From: Mycolicibacterium tokaiense | GTDB taxonomy: Bacteria > Actinomycetota > Actinomycetes > Mycobacteriales > Mycobacteriaceae | Assembly (NCBI RefSeq): GCF_010725885.1 | Contig: NZ_AP022600.1 | Coordinates: 6,200,001 to 6,264,000 of the forward strand | Length of the DNA stretch: 64,000 nucleotides | Reading direction: 5' to 3' | Part shown: positions 8,064-16,494 of the stretch, in pieces | Numbering within the stretch: the first letter of the stretch is position 1 | How the letters are laid out: every line of letters starts with the position of its first letter | Program-made: the position numbers and the translations under genes | The notes under the pieces: generated by a model | Seen by the model: only the letters and a program-made list of their open reading frames with translations | Database searches by the model: none | Told to the model about the DNA's origin: nothing

Positions 8064-9401
8064 TTGACACCTGAAGTCGAGGACGCATTGACGACCATGG
8101 CTGCGGTCAACAATGAGTTCTTCTACTGGATGTCCATCGCGGTGATGATGCTCATCCACGCCGGCTTCCTCGCCTACGAAATGGGCGCGTCGCGTTCCAA
8201 GAACGTGCTGGCGACGGCCATGAAGAACTTGCTGGCCCTGGCCACCATCATCGCGTCGTTCTTTTTTGTCGGCTGGTTCCTCTACAACGCCATGCCGAGC
8301 GGCTTCATCGAGATGACCGACGCGGCCAAGGCCGCGCTGCCGTGGAGCGACAACATGGGCCCCAACACCGCTGACTCCGCCAGCGGCATCTTCTGGGGCG
8401 CCTTCGCGCTCTTCGCCGCCACCACCGGCTCGATCATGTCCGGCGCCGTGCTGGAGCGGATCCGCACCAGCGCCTTCCTGATCCTGACCGTCCTCGTCGG
8501 CTCGGTGGTCTGGATCATCGGCGCGGCGTGGGGCTGGCACGGTGCCGGCTGGATGCTGACCCAGCTCGGTTTCCACGACGTCGGCGCTGCCGGCTGTGTG
8601 CACATGATCGCGGGCTTCGCGACCCTGGGCATCCTGATCAACCTCGGACCGCGCATCGGGCGCTTTGCCCCCGACGGCACGCCGATCACCATCCGGCCAC
8701 ACAACCTGCCGCTCACCATGCTCGGCCTGATGCTCATCTTCGCCGGCTTCTTCGGCTTCCTGATGGGCTGCGTCATCTACTCGCCAGAGGGCTATGCCAC
8801 CATCTACGGCAGCCCGACCACGTTGTCCGCCTTCGCGTTCAACGCCCTGATGGGTCTGGCCGGCGGCATCATCGGCACCTACATCACGTCGCGCGGTGAG
8901 CCCTTCTGGACCATTTCAGGCGGCCTGGCCGGCATCATCGGCGTCGCAGCCGGCATGGACCTCTACCACCCGGCGCTTGCGTTCGTCATCGCCCTGGTGG
9001 CCGGTGCGCTGATTCCGTTCATCGGCAAGCTGATCGAGAAGTTCAAGATCGACGACGTGGTGGGTGCGGTGACCGTGCACGGCGGTGTCGGGCTGTACTC
9101 CGTGCTGGTCGCCGGGATCTTCCTGGCCGGTTACCCCAATACCGATGGCAATCCGTCCATCTCGTTCTGGGGTCAGGCCGTGGGCGCGCTGGTCTTCGCC
9201 GCTCTGGGCTTCCTCCCCGCCTACCTGGTGTCGCTGGCGCTGAAGAAGGCCGGGCTGCTGCGCATCCCGTCGCAGGTGGAAGAGCAGGGCCTCGACCTTG
9301 CCGAGGTTCCGGCCACGCCGTACCCCGAGGGCATTCCGATGACGACCATGAAGTCCTCCAGTGGCACTGCGGTGCTCGGCGCCGGCGAGGGGGTGAAATA
9401 A
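8064..9401 (+). CDS. amt: Ammonium/methylammonium channel Amt
   Basis: 445-aa Amt/Mep/Rh membrane channel with about 11 hydrophobic segments. The twin pore histidines are visible: His180 in the GCVHMIAG segment and His339 in DDVVGAVTVHGG. The start is a TTG at 8064, supported by GGAGG at 8053-8057 with 6-nt spacing; the next ATG is 11 codons in. There is no cleavable signal peptide. Amt proteins take up ammonium and usually also methylammonium, which fits the adjoining amine-nitrogen genes. The next gene starts directly after the stop. Probable regulation is by GlnR through the 7956-7971 box. Confidence 0.92.
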   Translation: MTPEVEDALTTMAAVNNEFFYWMSIAVMMLIHAGFLAYEMGASRSKNVLATAMKNLLALATIIASFFFVGWFLYNAMPSGFIEMTDAAKAALPWSDNMGPNTADSASGIFWGAFALFAATTGSIMSGAVLERIRTSAFLILTVLVGSVVWIIGAAWGWHGAGWMLTQLGFHDVGAAGCVHMIAGFATLGILINLGPRIGRFAPDGTPITIRPHNLPLTMLGLMLIFAGFFGFLMGCVIYSPEGYATIYGSPTTLSAFAFNALMGLAGGIIGTYITSRGEPFWTISGGLAGIIGVAAGMDLYHPALAFVIALVAGALIPFIGKLIEKFKIDDVVGAVTVHGGVGLYSVLVAGIFLAGYPNTDGNPSISFWGQAVGALVFAALGFLPAYLVSLALKKAGLLRIPSQVEEQGLDLAEVPATPYPEGIPMTTMKSSSGTAVLGAGEGVK

Positions 9402-9620
9402 ATGTTCAGTCCCATCGACAGTTACGACGAACTGGGCCCGGTCTTCACCTTCGGCGGCAACTCCGTCGGCGTGTGGATCGCCGTCATCCTCGCCGTGGTG
9501 CTGTTCGTCGGGTTCTTCGCCCGGATGATCCAGCACGAGAACCACGCGTACAAGGCGATCATCGAGCACCAGCCGATCGAGGCGGGTCCCGCTGCGGAAG
9601 GCGAACCGCCCGTCTACTGA
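9402..9620 (+). CDS. Small single-pass membrane protein, Amt partner
   Basis: 72 aa, starting at the base after the amt stop codon. It has one hydrophobic segment (about residues 21-42, VGVWIAVILAVVLFVGFFAR) followed by a charged cytoplasmic tail with several Glu residues. It resembles no enzyme. Strict adjacency to amt suggests it is co-translated and acts on the channel, perhaps in place of a PII-type regulator (inference). It precedes a strong terminator hairpin, so amt and this gene form a two-gene operon. Confidence 0.75.
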   Translation: MFSPIDSYDELGPVFTFGGNSVGVWIAVILAVVLFVGFFARMIQHENHAYKAIIEHQPIEAGPAAEGEPPVY

Positions 9621-9627
9621 TCCCTTT

Positions 9628-9689
9628 GCCGAGCAGACGTGAACTCGGGTGATCTCTTCGGAGATCACCCGAGTTCGCGTCCGCTCGGC
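9628..9689. terminator. Strong bidirectional hairpin with UUCG loop
   Basis: A perfect 16-bp stem (9641-9656 with 9661-9676) closes on a TTCG tetraloop. It is extended by an imperfect part and a 7-bp outer stem GCCGAGC/GCTCGGC (9628-9634 with 9683-9689). It separates the convergent amt and dimethylamine monooxygenase operons and could terminate both. Confidence 0.8.
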
Positions 9690-9693
9690 AATT

Positions 9694-10686
9694 TCAGTGG
9701 GGGGCGTGGGATCGCAGCCAGGCCACCGCCCGATCGCGGTAGGAGATGATTCCCTTGTAGTCGGCCATGTCATCGGGCAGTTCCGCCAGCACCATCTCGG
9801 CGCGGGCGCGCCACGGCTCGACAGTCACCAGGTCAGCCAGCGGCAGCATGTAGGTGCGGATGAGGAAACAGATGGCGCCCGACTCGGGCAACCGGATCAG
9901 ATGCTGCACCTCCACCCGCAGATGCACCAGCCGGCCGAAGGTCTCGTCGTCGACGGTCCCCACCATGGGCCGGTCGGGTCCCCACTCGTGATAGAGCTCG
10001 GTGGAGACATCCAGGCGCCGCCCGACGGTCATCGACCAGTTGGTGCGACGGTAGGTCTCGTTCGGCTGCAACCGCATCAGGAATTCGCGGGCCCGGGTGA
10101 TCACGCCGCTCTCCCGCAGCCGCGGCACCGGCCCGTGGATCTCGAGGAAGGTCATGCCGACGTCGAAGCCGAAGGACCAATCGGCGGCGAAGGTCACCAC
10201 CCCGGCGTCACCGAACAGGTCGCCGTCGCGCTGGTCGAGCAGCACGATGTCCTCCTGCACCTGTGCGGCGATGAACGCCAACGGTTCGGCGGGCAGTGTC
10301 GACTCATCGCCGACCACAAAATCCGCGTCCAGGCCCAGCTTGTTGTTGCGCCAGTGCCACACGTCGCCGTCACGAGTCAACGACATGGTGTCCGGATAAG
10401 CCGTGGCCAGCTCCGTCATCAGGCTCAGCATCACGTCCCAACAGGCGGCGCGCATGTGCGGCAGCACCGCGCAGCGCGACGGGTCCTGTGCCAGGATGCG
10501 GCTGCGCTCGGCCAGCTCGGTCTCGTACTCGCTGTCGATGTCGATGACGCGCTCGCCCCAGCGGCCCACTGGAGTCTGCACCGCGGTGCCCGCGGGCTCC
10601 ACGTTGGTGCTGTACCGGTAGTTCTCGGTCGGGAAGGGAAAAGGAAAGGTGCGCAGCAGATCCGGTGCGGAGATCAACGAGGTCAC
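9694..10686 (-). CDS. Heme-dependent oxidative N-demethylase (DUF3445), dimethylamine monooxygenase oxygenase subunit
   Basis: 330 aa of the DUF3445 family, whose characterised members are PAS-fold heme subunits of dimethylamine monooxygenase / oxidative N-demethylase. Recognisable stretches are FPFPTENYRYS near the N terminus, ILAQDPSRCAVLPHM, GDVWHWRNNKLGLD and IHGPVPRLRESGVITRAR. The reaction is dimethylamine + O2 + NAD(P)H to methylamine and formaldehyde. GTG 10686 was chosen because AAGGAAG precedes it; the open frame further upstream lies inside the reductase gene. It follows the reductase by 14 bp. Heme ligation cannot be read directly. Confidence 0.82.
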   Translation of the reverse strand: MTSLISAPDLLRTFPFPFPTENYRYSTNVEPAGTAVQTPVGRWGERVIDIDSEYETELAERSRILAQDPSRCAVLPHMRAACWDVMLSLMTELATAYPDTMSLTRDGDVWHWRNNKLGLDADFVVGDESTLPAEPLAFIAAQVQEDIVLLDQRDGDLFGDAGVVTFAADWSFGFDVGMTFLEIHGPVPRLRESGVITRAREFLMRLQPNETYRRTNWSMTVGRRLDVSTELYHEWGPDRPMVGTVDDETFGRLVHLRVEVQHLIRLPESGAICFLIRTYMLPLADLVTVEPWRARAEMVLAELPDDMADYKGIISYRDRAVAWLRSHAPH

Positions 10687-10700
10687 GGTGGGGCTTCCTT

Positions 10701-11636
10701 TCACAGGGACAGTTCGATGCGGCCGCCGACGGCCCGCGAGACGCAGCTCATCATGGCGTTGCAGGCCTGCTTGTCGGCGTCGCTGAGGTACAGGTCGCGG
10801 TGCAGGATCTCCCCCGCCGCCACCGGAACCCGGCACTCGCCACACACGCCCTGCCGACACAGGTTGGGAATGTCGTGACCGCGGGCCTGGAGTGCCTCCA
10901 ACAGGGAGACACCGGAGTCGACGACAAAACTCTCCCCGCGTGCGGTCAGCGTCACCTCGAAGGGCTCCCCCGGGTCCAGCGCGTCGATACCGAAGCGCTC
11001 CAGGTGGATCCGACTTCCGGGCCACCCCAGCTGGACCGCGGAGGCGATCACGTCATCCATGAACGACGCGGGCCCGCACACATAGAGGTGCGTACCGAAG
11101 GGCTGGTTCGCCAGGGCAGGCAGCAGATCGGCCAGGAACGTGGCGCGCTCGGTGTAGGTGCGCGCCTCATCGGTCAGGGACTTGACCTCGTCGAGGTAGG
11201 CGCCCCTGCCGTCGCGGTGCAGATAGAGCACCTGGGTCTGCCGTCCCCACCGGGCCGCGCTACGCAGATGGGACACCATCGGGGTGATGCCGATACCGGC
11301 GGCCACCAACAGGTGTCGGCGGGCGCGCAGCACGGGAGCAAACGCGCTGCGCGGCGGGCGGGTGAGCACCCGGTCCCCGACCGCCAGCTCCTGGTGGATC
11401 CAGCGTGACCCCCCGGCGCCGTCGAGGCATTCCAATACCGACACGGTGTACTCGCAGGGGGCAACGCTGTCCGAGGTGAGCGAGTAGGCGTTGGCCTTGC
11501 CACCGCATTCGATGACCAGATGGCTGCCCGGGGTGAAGGAGGGCAGCGTCGCTCCGTCGGCCCGGGCCAGTGTGAGGGTGCGGACACCGGGCACGCCATC
11601 GTCGATGGCTTTCACCACCAATTCGACGGCGGTCAC
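10701..11636 (-). CDS. PDR/VanB-type flavin reductase with 2Fe-2S ferredoxin domain (Dmm electron-transfer subunit)
   Basis: 311 aa. An N-terminal flavin-binding barrel (about 1-100, with GSHLVIECGG and ANAYSLTSD) is followed by an NAD-binding domain (VAAGIGITPMVSHLRS; LYVCGPASFMDDV) and a C-terminal plant-type 2Fe-2S domain with Cys ligands in NLCRQGVCGECRVP and a last Cys in AMMSCVS. It passes electrons from NAD(P)H to the heme oxygenase encoded next. GTG 11636 overlaps the TGA of the preceding dmmA gene (GTGA), so translation is coupled. The family also serves other oxygenases; the neighbours fix the assignment. Confidence 0.88.
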   Translation of the reverse strand: MTAVELVVKAIDDGVPGVRTLTLARADGATLPSFTPGSHLVIECGGKANAYSLTSDSVAPCEYTVSVLECLDGAGGSRWIHQELAVGDRVLTRPPRSAFAPVLRARRHLLVAAGIGITPMVSHLRSAARWGRQTQVLYLHRDGRGAYLDEVKSLTDEARTYTERATFLADLLPALANQPFGTHLYVCGPASFMDDVIASAVQLGWPGSRIHLERFGIDALDPGEPFEVTLTARGESFVVDSGVSLLEALQARGHDIPNLCRQGVCGECRVPVAAGEILHRDLYLSDADKQACNAMMSCVSRAVGGRIELSL

Positions 11637-12172
11637 GAGGCCACCTCCTCGGCGTCGACCATGAAACCGAGATGAGCGCCACGCAGCCGTGAAACATGGT
11701 AGTACACAAGCAGTTTGCGATTGCAGTTGACGCAGGGCACCACCTCCTCGAGGCCCACGTCCGCGCGGGTGCGCGCACCGCAGTGGGCGCAGTCCACGTC
11801 GCGGGTCCCCACGGCGGTGCTCGCCACCACGATCTCGTCGTCGGCGACACCGCCGCGCAGCGCGTGCGCGCGCAGCCGCAGGCATGCGTCGGCCGGGCCC
11901 GCGAGCAGCAGCCGCCATCCGACCAGCGCCGCACCCAAATCGGCCGAGACCGCCTCGGCCGCAGCGTCATCGGCTCCGGATTCCACGAGGTGCACCGACA
12001 GGGACGGGTCCGGGTGCGCCCCGCGGATCTGGGTGATCCAGCGATCGACGATCGATTCCGCAGCAGCGCCGAAGCCCACCACCGTCCAGAACCGGCCGGT
12101 CAGGTCGGCATCGGGTTCCTGCGGTGCCACAGCCCAGGCCGGCACACTGGTCACGTCGAGGTCGGGTTTCAT
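11633..12172 (-). CDS. dmmA: Dimethylamine monooxygenase subunit DmmA-like
   Basis: 179 aa, first gene of the operon. The N-terminal two thirds looks like a Rossmann-type fold (FWTVVGFGAAAESIVDRW; SVHLVESG). The C-terminal part carries a zinc-ribbon-like motif CAHCG...CVNC (about residues 128-155) and YYHVSRLRGAHLGF, as in DmmA-family proteins. Its biochemical role in the complex is less clear than that of the heme and reductase subunits. ATG 12172 was chosen over a start 12 codons earlier because GGAAGG precedes it. A near-consensus GlnR box lies 53 bp upstream. Confidence 0.8.
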   Translation of the reverse strand: MKPDLDVTSVPAWAVAPQEPDADLTGRFWTVVGFGAAAESIVDRWITQIRGAHPDPSLSVHLVESGADDAAAEAVSADLGAALVGWRLLLAGPADACLRLRAHALRGGVADDEIVVASTAVGTRDVDCAHCGARTRADVGLEEVVPCVNCNRKLLVYYHVSRLRGAHLGFMVDAEEVAS

Positions 12173-12224
12173 GGCACCTTCCACCAGTGGTAGACATTGT
12201 TGCCTCACAGGAAATCATCGCCGC

Positions 12225-12240
12225 GTTTCCGCTGTGTGAA
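12225..12240 (-). promoter_or_regulatory. Candidate GlnR box upstream of dmmA
   Basis: GTTTC-CGCTGT-GTGAA on the + strand matches the reverse of gTnAC-n6-GaAAC at all but one fixed base and keeps the GT-n9-GT core. It lies 53 bp before the dmmA start and would place the dimethylamine genes under the same nitrogen control as glnT and amt. Confidence 0.5.
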
Positions 12241-12270
12241 TCCGATGTCTCCACCGGTTACCGTTCACCC

Positions 12271-13419
12271 GTGGGCCAGGGCTTTGTCATCGTCGGCGCC
12301 GGGATCGCCGGGCTGACCGGTGCCGTCGCTCTGCAACGCGACGGCCACCGGGTGGTGGCCCTGGAGGCGCGTTCGGACACCTCGCCGGGTGCGGGCATCA
12401 GTATCTGGCCGAACGCCCTGGCAGCGCTCGATGAGATCGGGCTGGGCGCGGCGGTGCGGGCGGCAGGTGGCCGGGTCACCGCCGGCGCGATGCGCTGGCA
12501 CGACGGGTCCCGACTGCGCGCTCCGGCACCACAACGATTGGTGAAGGCCTTGGGCGAGCCGTTGGTGGTGGTGCAGCGCGCCGCCCTGCGCGACGTCTTG
12601 GCCGGGGCACTGACCCCGGGGACCCTGAGCTACGGCGCGAACGTCAGCGCGCTGGTCGCCACGGCCGGGGGTGTGCGGTTGACCCTCGGCGACCACAGTG
12701 TGCTCGAGGCCGATGCCGTGATCGGCGCCGACGGCACCCATTCAGTGGTGGCCACGCACCTCAACGGCTCACTGCCGCACCGGTACGCGGGCTACACCGC
12801 GTGGCGCGGGGTGGCGCGGTATGCGCTGGATCCCGACCTGGCGGGTGAGACGGTGGCCGCCGGAGCAGTGGTGGGGCACGTCCCGCTCGGTGATCACCTG
12901 ACCTACTGGTTCGCCACCGAGCAGACCCCGGAGGGTGGCCGCCGGGCGCAGGGCGAGCTGAACTATGTACGGCAGAAATTCGCGCACTGGGCACAGCCCG
13001 TCCCCGACATCCTGGCCGCGACGGACCCCGCGGAGGTGCTCCGCAACGACCTCTACGATCGCGCACCGGCGCGGCAGTGGGCCAGAGGGCCGATCGTGGT
13101 GATCGGCGATGCCGCGCATCCGATGCGTCCACACCTGGGACAGGGTGGCTGTCAGGCCATCGAGGATGCGGTGGTGCTGGCCCATCTGGTGCGCCGTGCG
13201 GCGGATCCGGCTGCTGCATTCGCCGACTTCGCCGCCGCGCGCCGGCGCCGGACCACCGCGCTGGTTCGGGAAGCCGCGCTGGTCGGCACGGTCCTCAATC
13301 TGCGGCCCCCGGCCGTCAGCGCCGCGCTGACACGGGCGTCCGTCCTGATTCCCGACGCGGTGCTGCTCAGGCATCTGGCGTCGATGGCCGCCGGCACGGC
13401 CTTCCGGTTGCCCGACTGA
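12271..13419 (+). CDS. FAD-dependent aromatic-ring-hydroxylase-type monooxygenase
   Basis: 382-aa class A flavoprotein monooxygenase. It shows the N-terminal GxGxxG FAD fingerprint (VIVGAGIAGLTGAVAL), the DG motif region (DAVIGADGTHSVV) and the GD motif (VVIGDAAHPMRPHLGQGGCQAIEDA). Relatives include salicylate and 6-hydroxynicotinate hydroxylases, and the substrate is not readable. GTG 12271 fits the start of the first beta strand, and TACCGT lies 6 nt before it, so a leaderless transcript is likely. It is divergent from dmmA, which by itself does not make it part of amine metabolism. Confidence 0.85.
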   Translation: MGQGFVIVGAGIAGLTGAVALQRDGHRVVALEARSDTSPGAGISIWPNALAALDEIGLGAAVRAAGGRVTAGAMRWHDGSRLRAPAPQRLVKALGEPLVVVQRAALRDVLAGALTPGTLSYGANVSALVATAGGVRLTLGDHSVLEADAVIGADGTHSVVATHLNGSLPHRYAGYTAWRGVARYALDPDLAGETVAAGAVVGHVPLGDHLTYWFATEQTPEGGRRAQGELNYVRQKFAHWAQPVPDILAATDPAEVLRNDLYDRAPARQWARGPIVVIGDAAHPMRPHLGQGGCQAIEDAVVLAHLVRRAADPAAAFADFAAARRRRTTALVREAALVGTVLNLRPPAVSAALTRASVLIPDAVLLRHLASMAAGTAFRLPD

Positions 13420-13424
13420 AAAAT

Positions 13425-13461
13425 GTCGACGGCGCCGGGCACATCGCCCGGCGCCGCCGAC
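13425..13461. terminator. Bidirectional intrinsic terminator between monooxygenase gene and rpfE
   Basis: A 16-bp stem with one mismatch (13425-13440 with 13446-13461) and an ACATC loop. It is flanked by an A-tract on the left and TTTT shortly to the right, so it can stop transcription from both convergent genes. Confidence 0.75.
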
Positions 13462-13480
13462 TGATCGTTTTCGGGTGCGG

Positions 13481-14828
<1,348 letters not shown>

Positions 14829-15392
14829 TCAGGCCAGGTCGGCCGCGGTGTTGACGTTGACCAACGCGGGAGTCTCCGGCATCACGATGCGCTGGGTGTT
14901 CACCGTGTCGACCAGGGCGCGCATGCTGCGCTCCCCCGCCGCGATGAGCTGGTCGATCCTGGCGGCCAGGTCGGTGCGGTACACCCCGGCCAGGTAGTGA
15001 TCGCGGCCGTCCCACGGCAGGATCACGTCGGCACCGGTGTGCTGATCGAGTTCGTCGATGAGCGCGGGCGTCATCTGGGGCATGTCCACCGCACAGACGA
15101 AGGCTCGCTCGGCACCCGCCTCCGCGGCGGCGCGCAGACCTCGCCCGGTGGCCAATAGCGGTCCCACTCCCCGCACGTCATCGCGCAGAACGGTGGCCGA
15201 CAGCGCAGGCAACGCCTGGCCGGGTGCCGCGATCACGAACACCGGAGTGCAGCGCGCACTCACTGCGGCCACCACGTACTCCACCATGGTCCTGGGCCCG
15301 TCCGGACCGTCGAACTCCATGGTGGCTTTGTCGCGGCCCATGCGGCGCGACGCACCCCCCGCCAGCACCACACCGGCGAGCTCTGAGGACAT
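14829..15392 (-). CDS. mobA: Molybdenum cofactor guanylyltransferase-like MobA
   Basis: 187 aa with the nucleotidyltransferase signature [17 protein letters not shown] at residues 6-22 and [10 protein letters not shown] containing the metal-binding Asp. MobA transfers GMP to molybdopterin to give the bis-MGD cofactor of enzymes such as formate dehydrogenase, one of which (FdhF) is encoded at 41.2 kb. ATG 15392 is preceded at 7 nt by TAGCCT, so the mRNA may be leaderless; upstream in-frame codons run into korB. M. tuberculosis has the same order, mobA then korB-korA. Confidence 0.88.
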   Translation of the reverse strand: MSSELAGVVLAGGASRRMGRDKATMEFDGPDGPRTMVEYVVAAVSARCTPVFVIAAPGQALPALSATVLRDDVRGVGPLLATGRGLRAAAEAGAERAFVCAVDMPQMTPALIDELDQHTGADVILPWDGRDHYLAGVYRTDLAARIDQLIAAGERSMRALVDTVNTQRIVMPETPALVNVNTAADLA

Positions 15393-15402
15393 GCGCCTCA
15401 GG

Positions 15403-16494
15403 CTAGTCGACAGTCCAGGTGTCGCGGCCCCGAAGCAGCGACTGCAATGCAGCCGTGTCGTGCGGAATGGTCTCCATGGCGGTGGCCACCTGGTGGCGGG
15501 CCGCATCGTTGTAGGTCGGGCGCTGGATCTGGCGGAAGATGCCCATCACGGTGTGCTCGAGGTTCTGATCCGAGAGTCGCGACAGCGCGAACGAGTACGA
15601 CGGATCGTTCAGCGACGGATCGTGCACCACGATCTCGTCGGCGGAGACGTCGGCGGTCTTGGCCACATCGAGTCCGAACCCGTTGCGCACCACGGCGTAT
15701 TCGGCATTGGCGCCGAAGGTGATGGGTTCGCCCGGCTTGACCCGGATGACGCGCTCCTCGGCACCTTCCTTGCGCAGCAGGTCGAATGAGCCGTCGTTGA
15801 AGATCGGGCAGTCCTGCAGAATCTCCACCAGCGCCGCCCCGCGGTGGGCAGCAGCCGCGCGCAGCACCTCGGTCAGCCCCGCGCGGTCGGAGTCCAGTGC
15901 CCGCCCAACGAACGTCGCCTCGGCGCCCAGCGCCAGCGACACCGGGTTGAACGGGTGGTCCAGCGAGCCCATCGGGGTGGACTTGGTGACCTTCCCGACC
16001 TCCGAGGTCGGCGAGTACTGGCCCTTGGTCAGGCCGTAGATGCGGTTGTTGAACAGCAGGATGGTGATGTTCATGTTGCGGCGCAGCGCATGGATCAGGT
16101 GGTTGCCGCCGATGGAGAGGGCATCGCCGTCACCGGTGACCACCCAGACCGACAGATCATCGCGCGCGAGCGACAGCCCGGTGGCAATCGACGGGGCACG
16201 GCCGTGGATGGAGTGCAGACCGTAGGTCTCGAGGTAGTACGGGAACCGGCTGGAGCAGCCGATGCCGCTGACGAACACCATGTTCTCGCGCTTGAGACCG
16301 AGCTCCGGCAGGAAATTGCGGATGGTGTTGAGGATGACGTAGTCACCGCACCCCGGGCACCAGCGCACTTCCTGGTCGCTGGTGAAGTCCTTGCCCTTCA
16401 TCGGCTGATCGGTGGTGGGCACACCCGCGGTCTTGGACAGACCCGGCGTCAGCCCCAGATCGAGGCCGTTGATGCTTCCCATCAGATCCGTCAT
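15403..16494 (-). CDS. korB: 2-oxoglutarate:ferredoxin oxidoreductase beta subunit KorB
   Basis: 363-aa thiamine-diphosphate subunit. It has [10 protein letters not shown] near residue 45, the TPP/Mg motif [21 protein letters not shown] and the loop [17 protein letters not shown]. KorAB oxidatively decarboxylates 2-oxoglutarate to succinyl-CoA and reduces ferredoxin, giving mycobacteria a CoA- and ferredoxin-dependent TCA step. The ATG overlaps the korA stop codon (ATGA), so translation is coupled. Length and order match M. tuberculosis KorB. Confidence 0.94.
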   Translation of the reverse strand: MTDLMGSINGLDLGLTPGLSKTAGVPTTDQPMKGKDFTSDQEVRWCPGCGDYVILNTIRNFLPELGLKRENMVFVSGIGCSSRFPYYLETYGLHSIHGRAPSIATGLSLARDDLSVWVVTGDGDALSIGGNHLIHALRRNMNITILLFNNRIYGLTKGQYSPTSEVGKVTKSTPMGSLDHPFNPVSLALGAEATFVGRALDSDRAGLTEVLRAAAAHRGAALVEILQDCPIFNDGSFDLLRKEGAEERVIRVKPGEPITFGANAEYAVVRNGFGLDVAKTADVSADEIVVHDPSLNDPSYSFALSRLSDQNLEHTVMGIFRQIQRPTYNDAARHQVATAMETIPHDTAALQSLLRGRDTWTVD

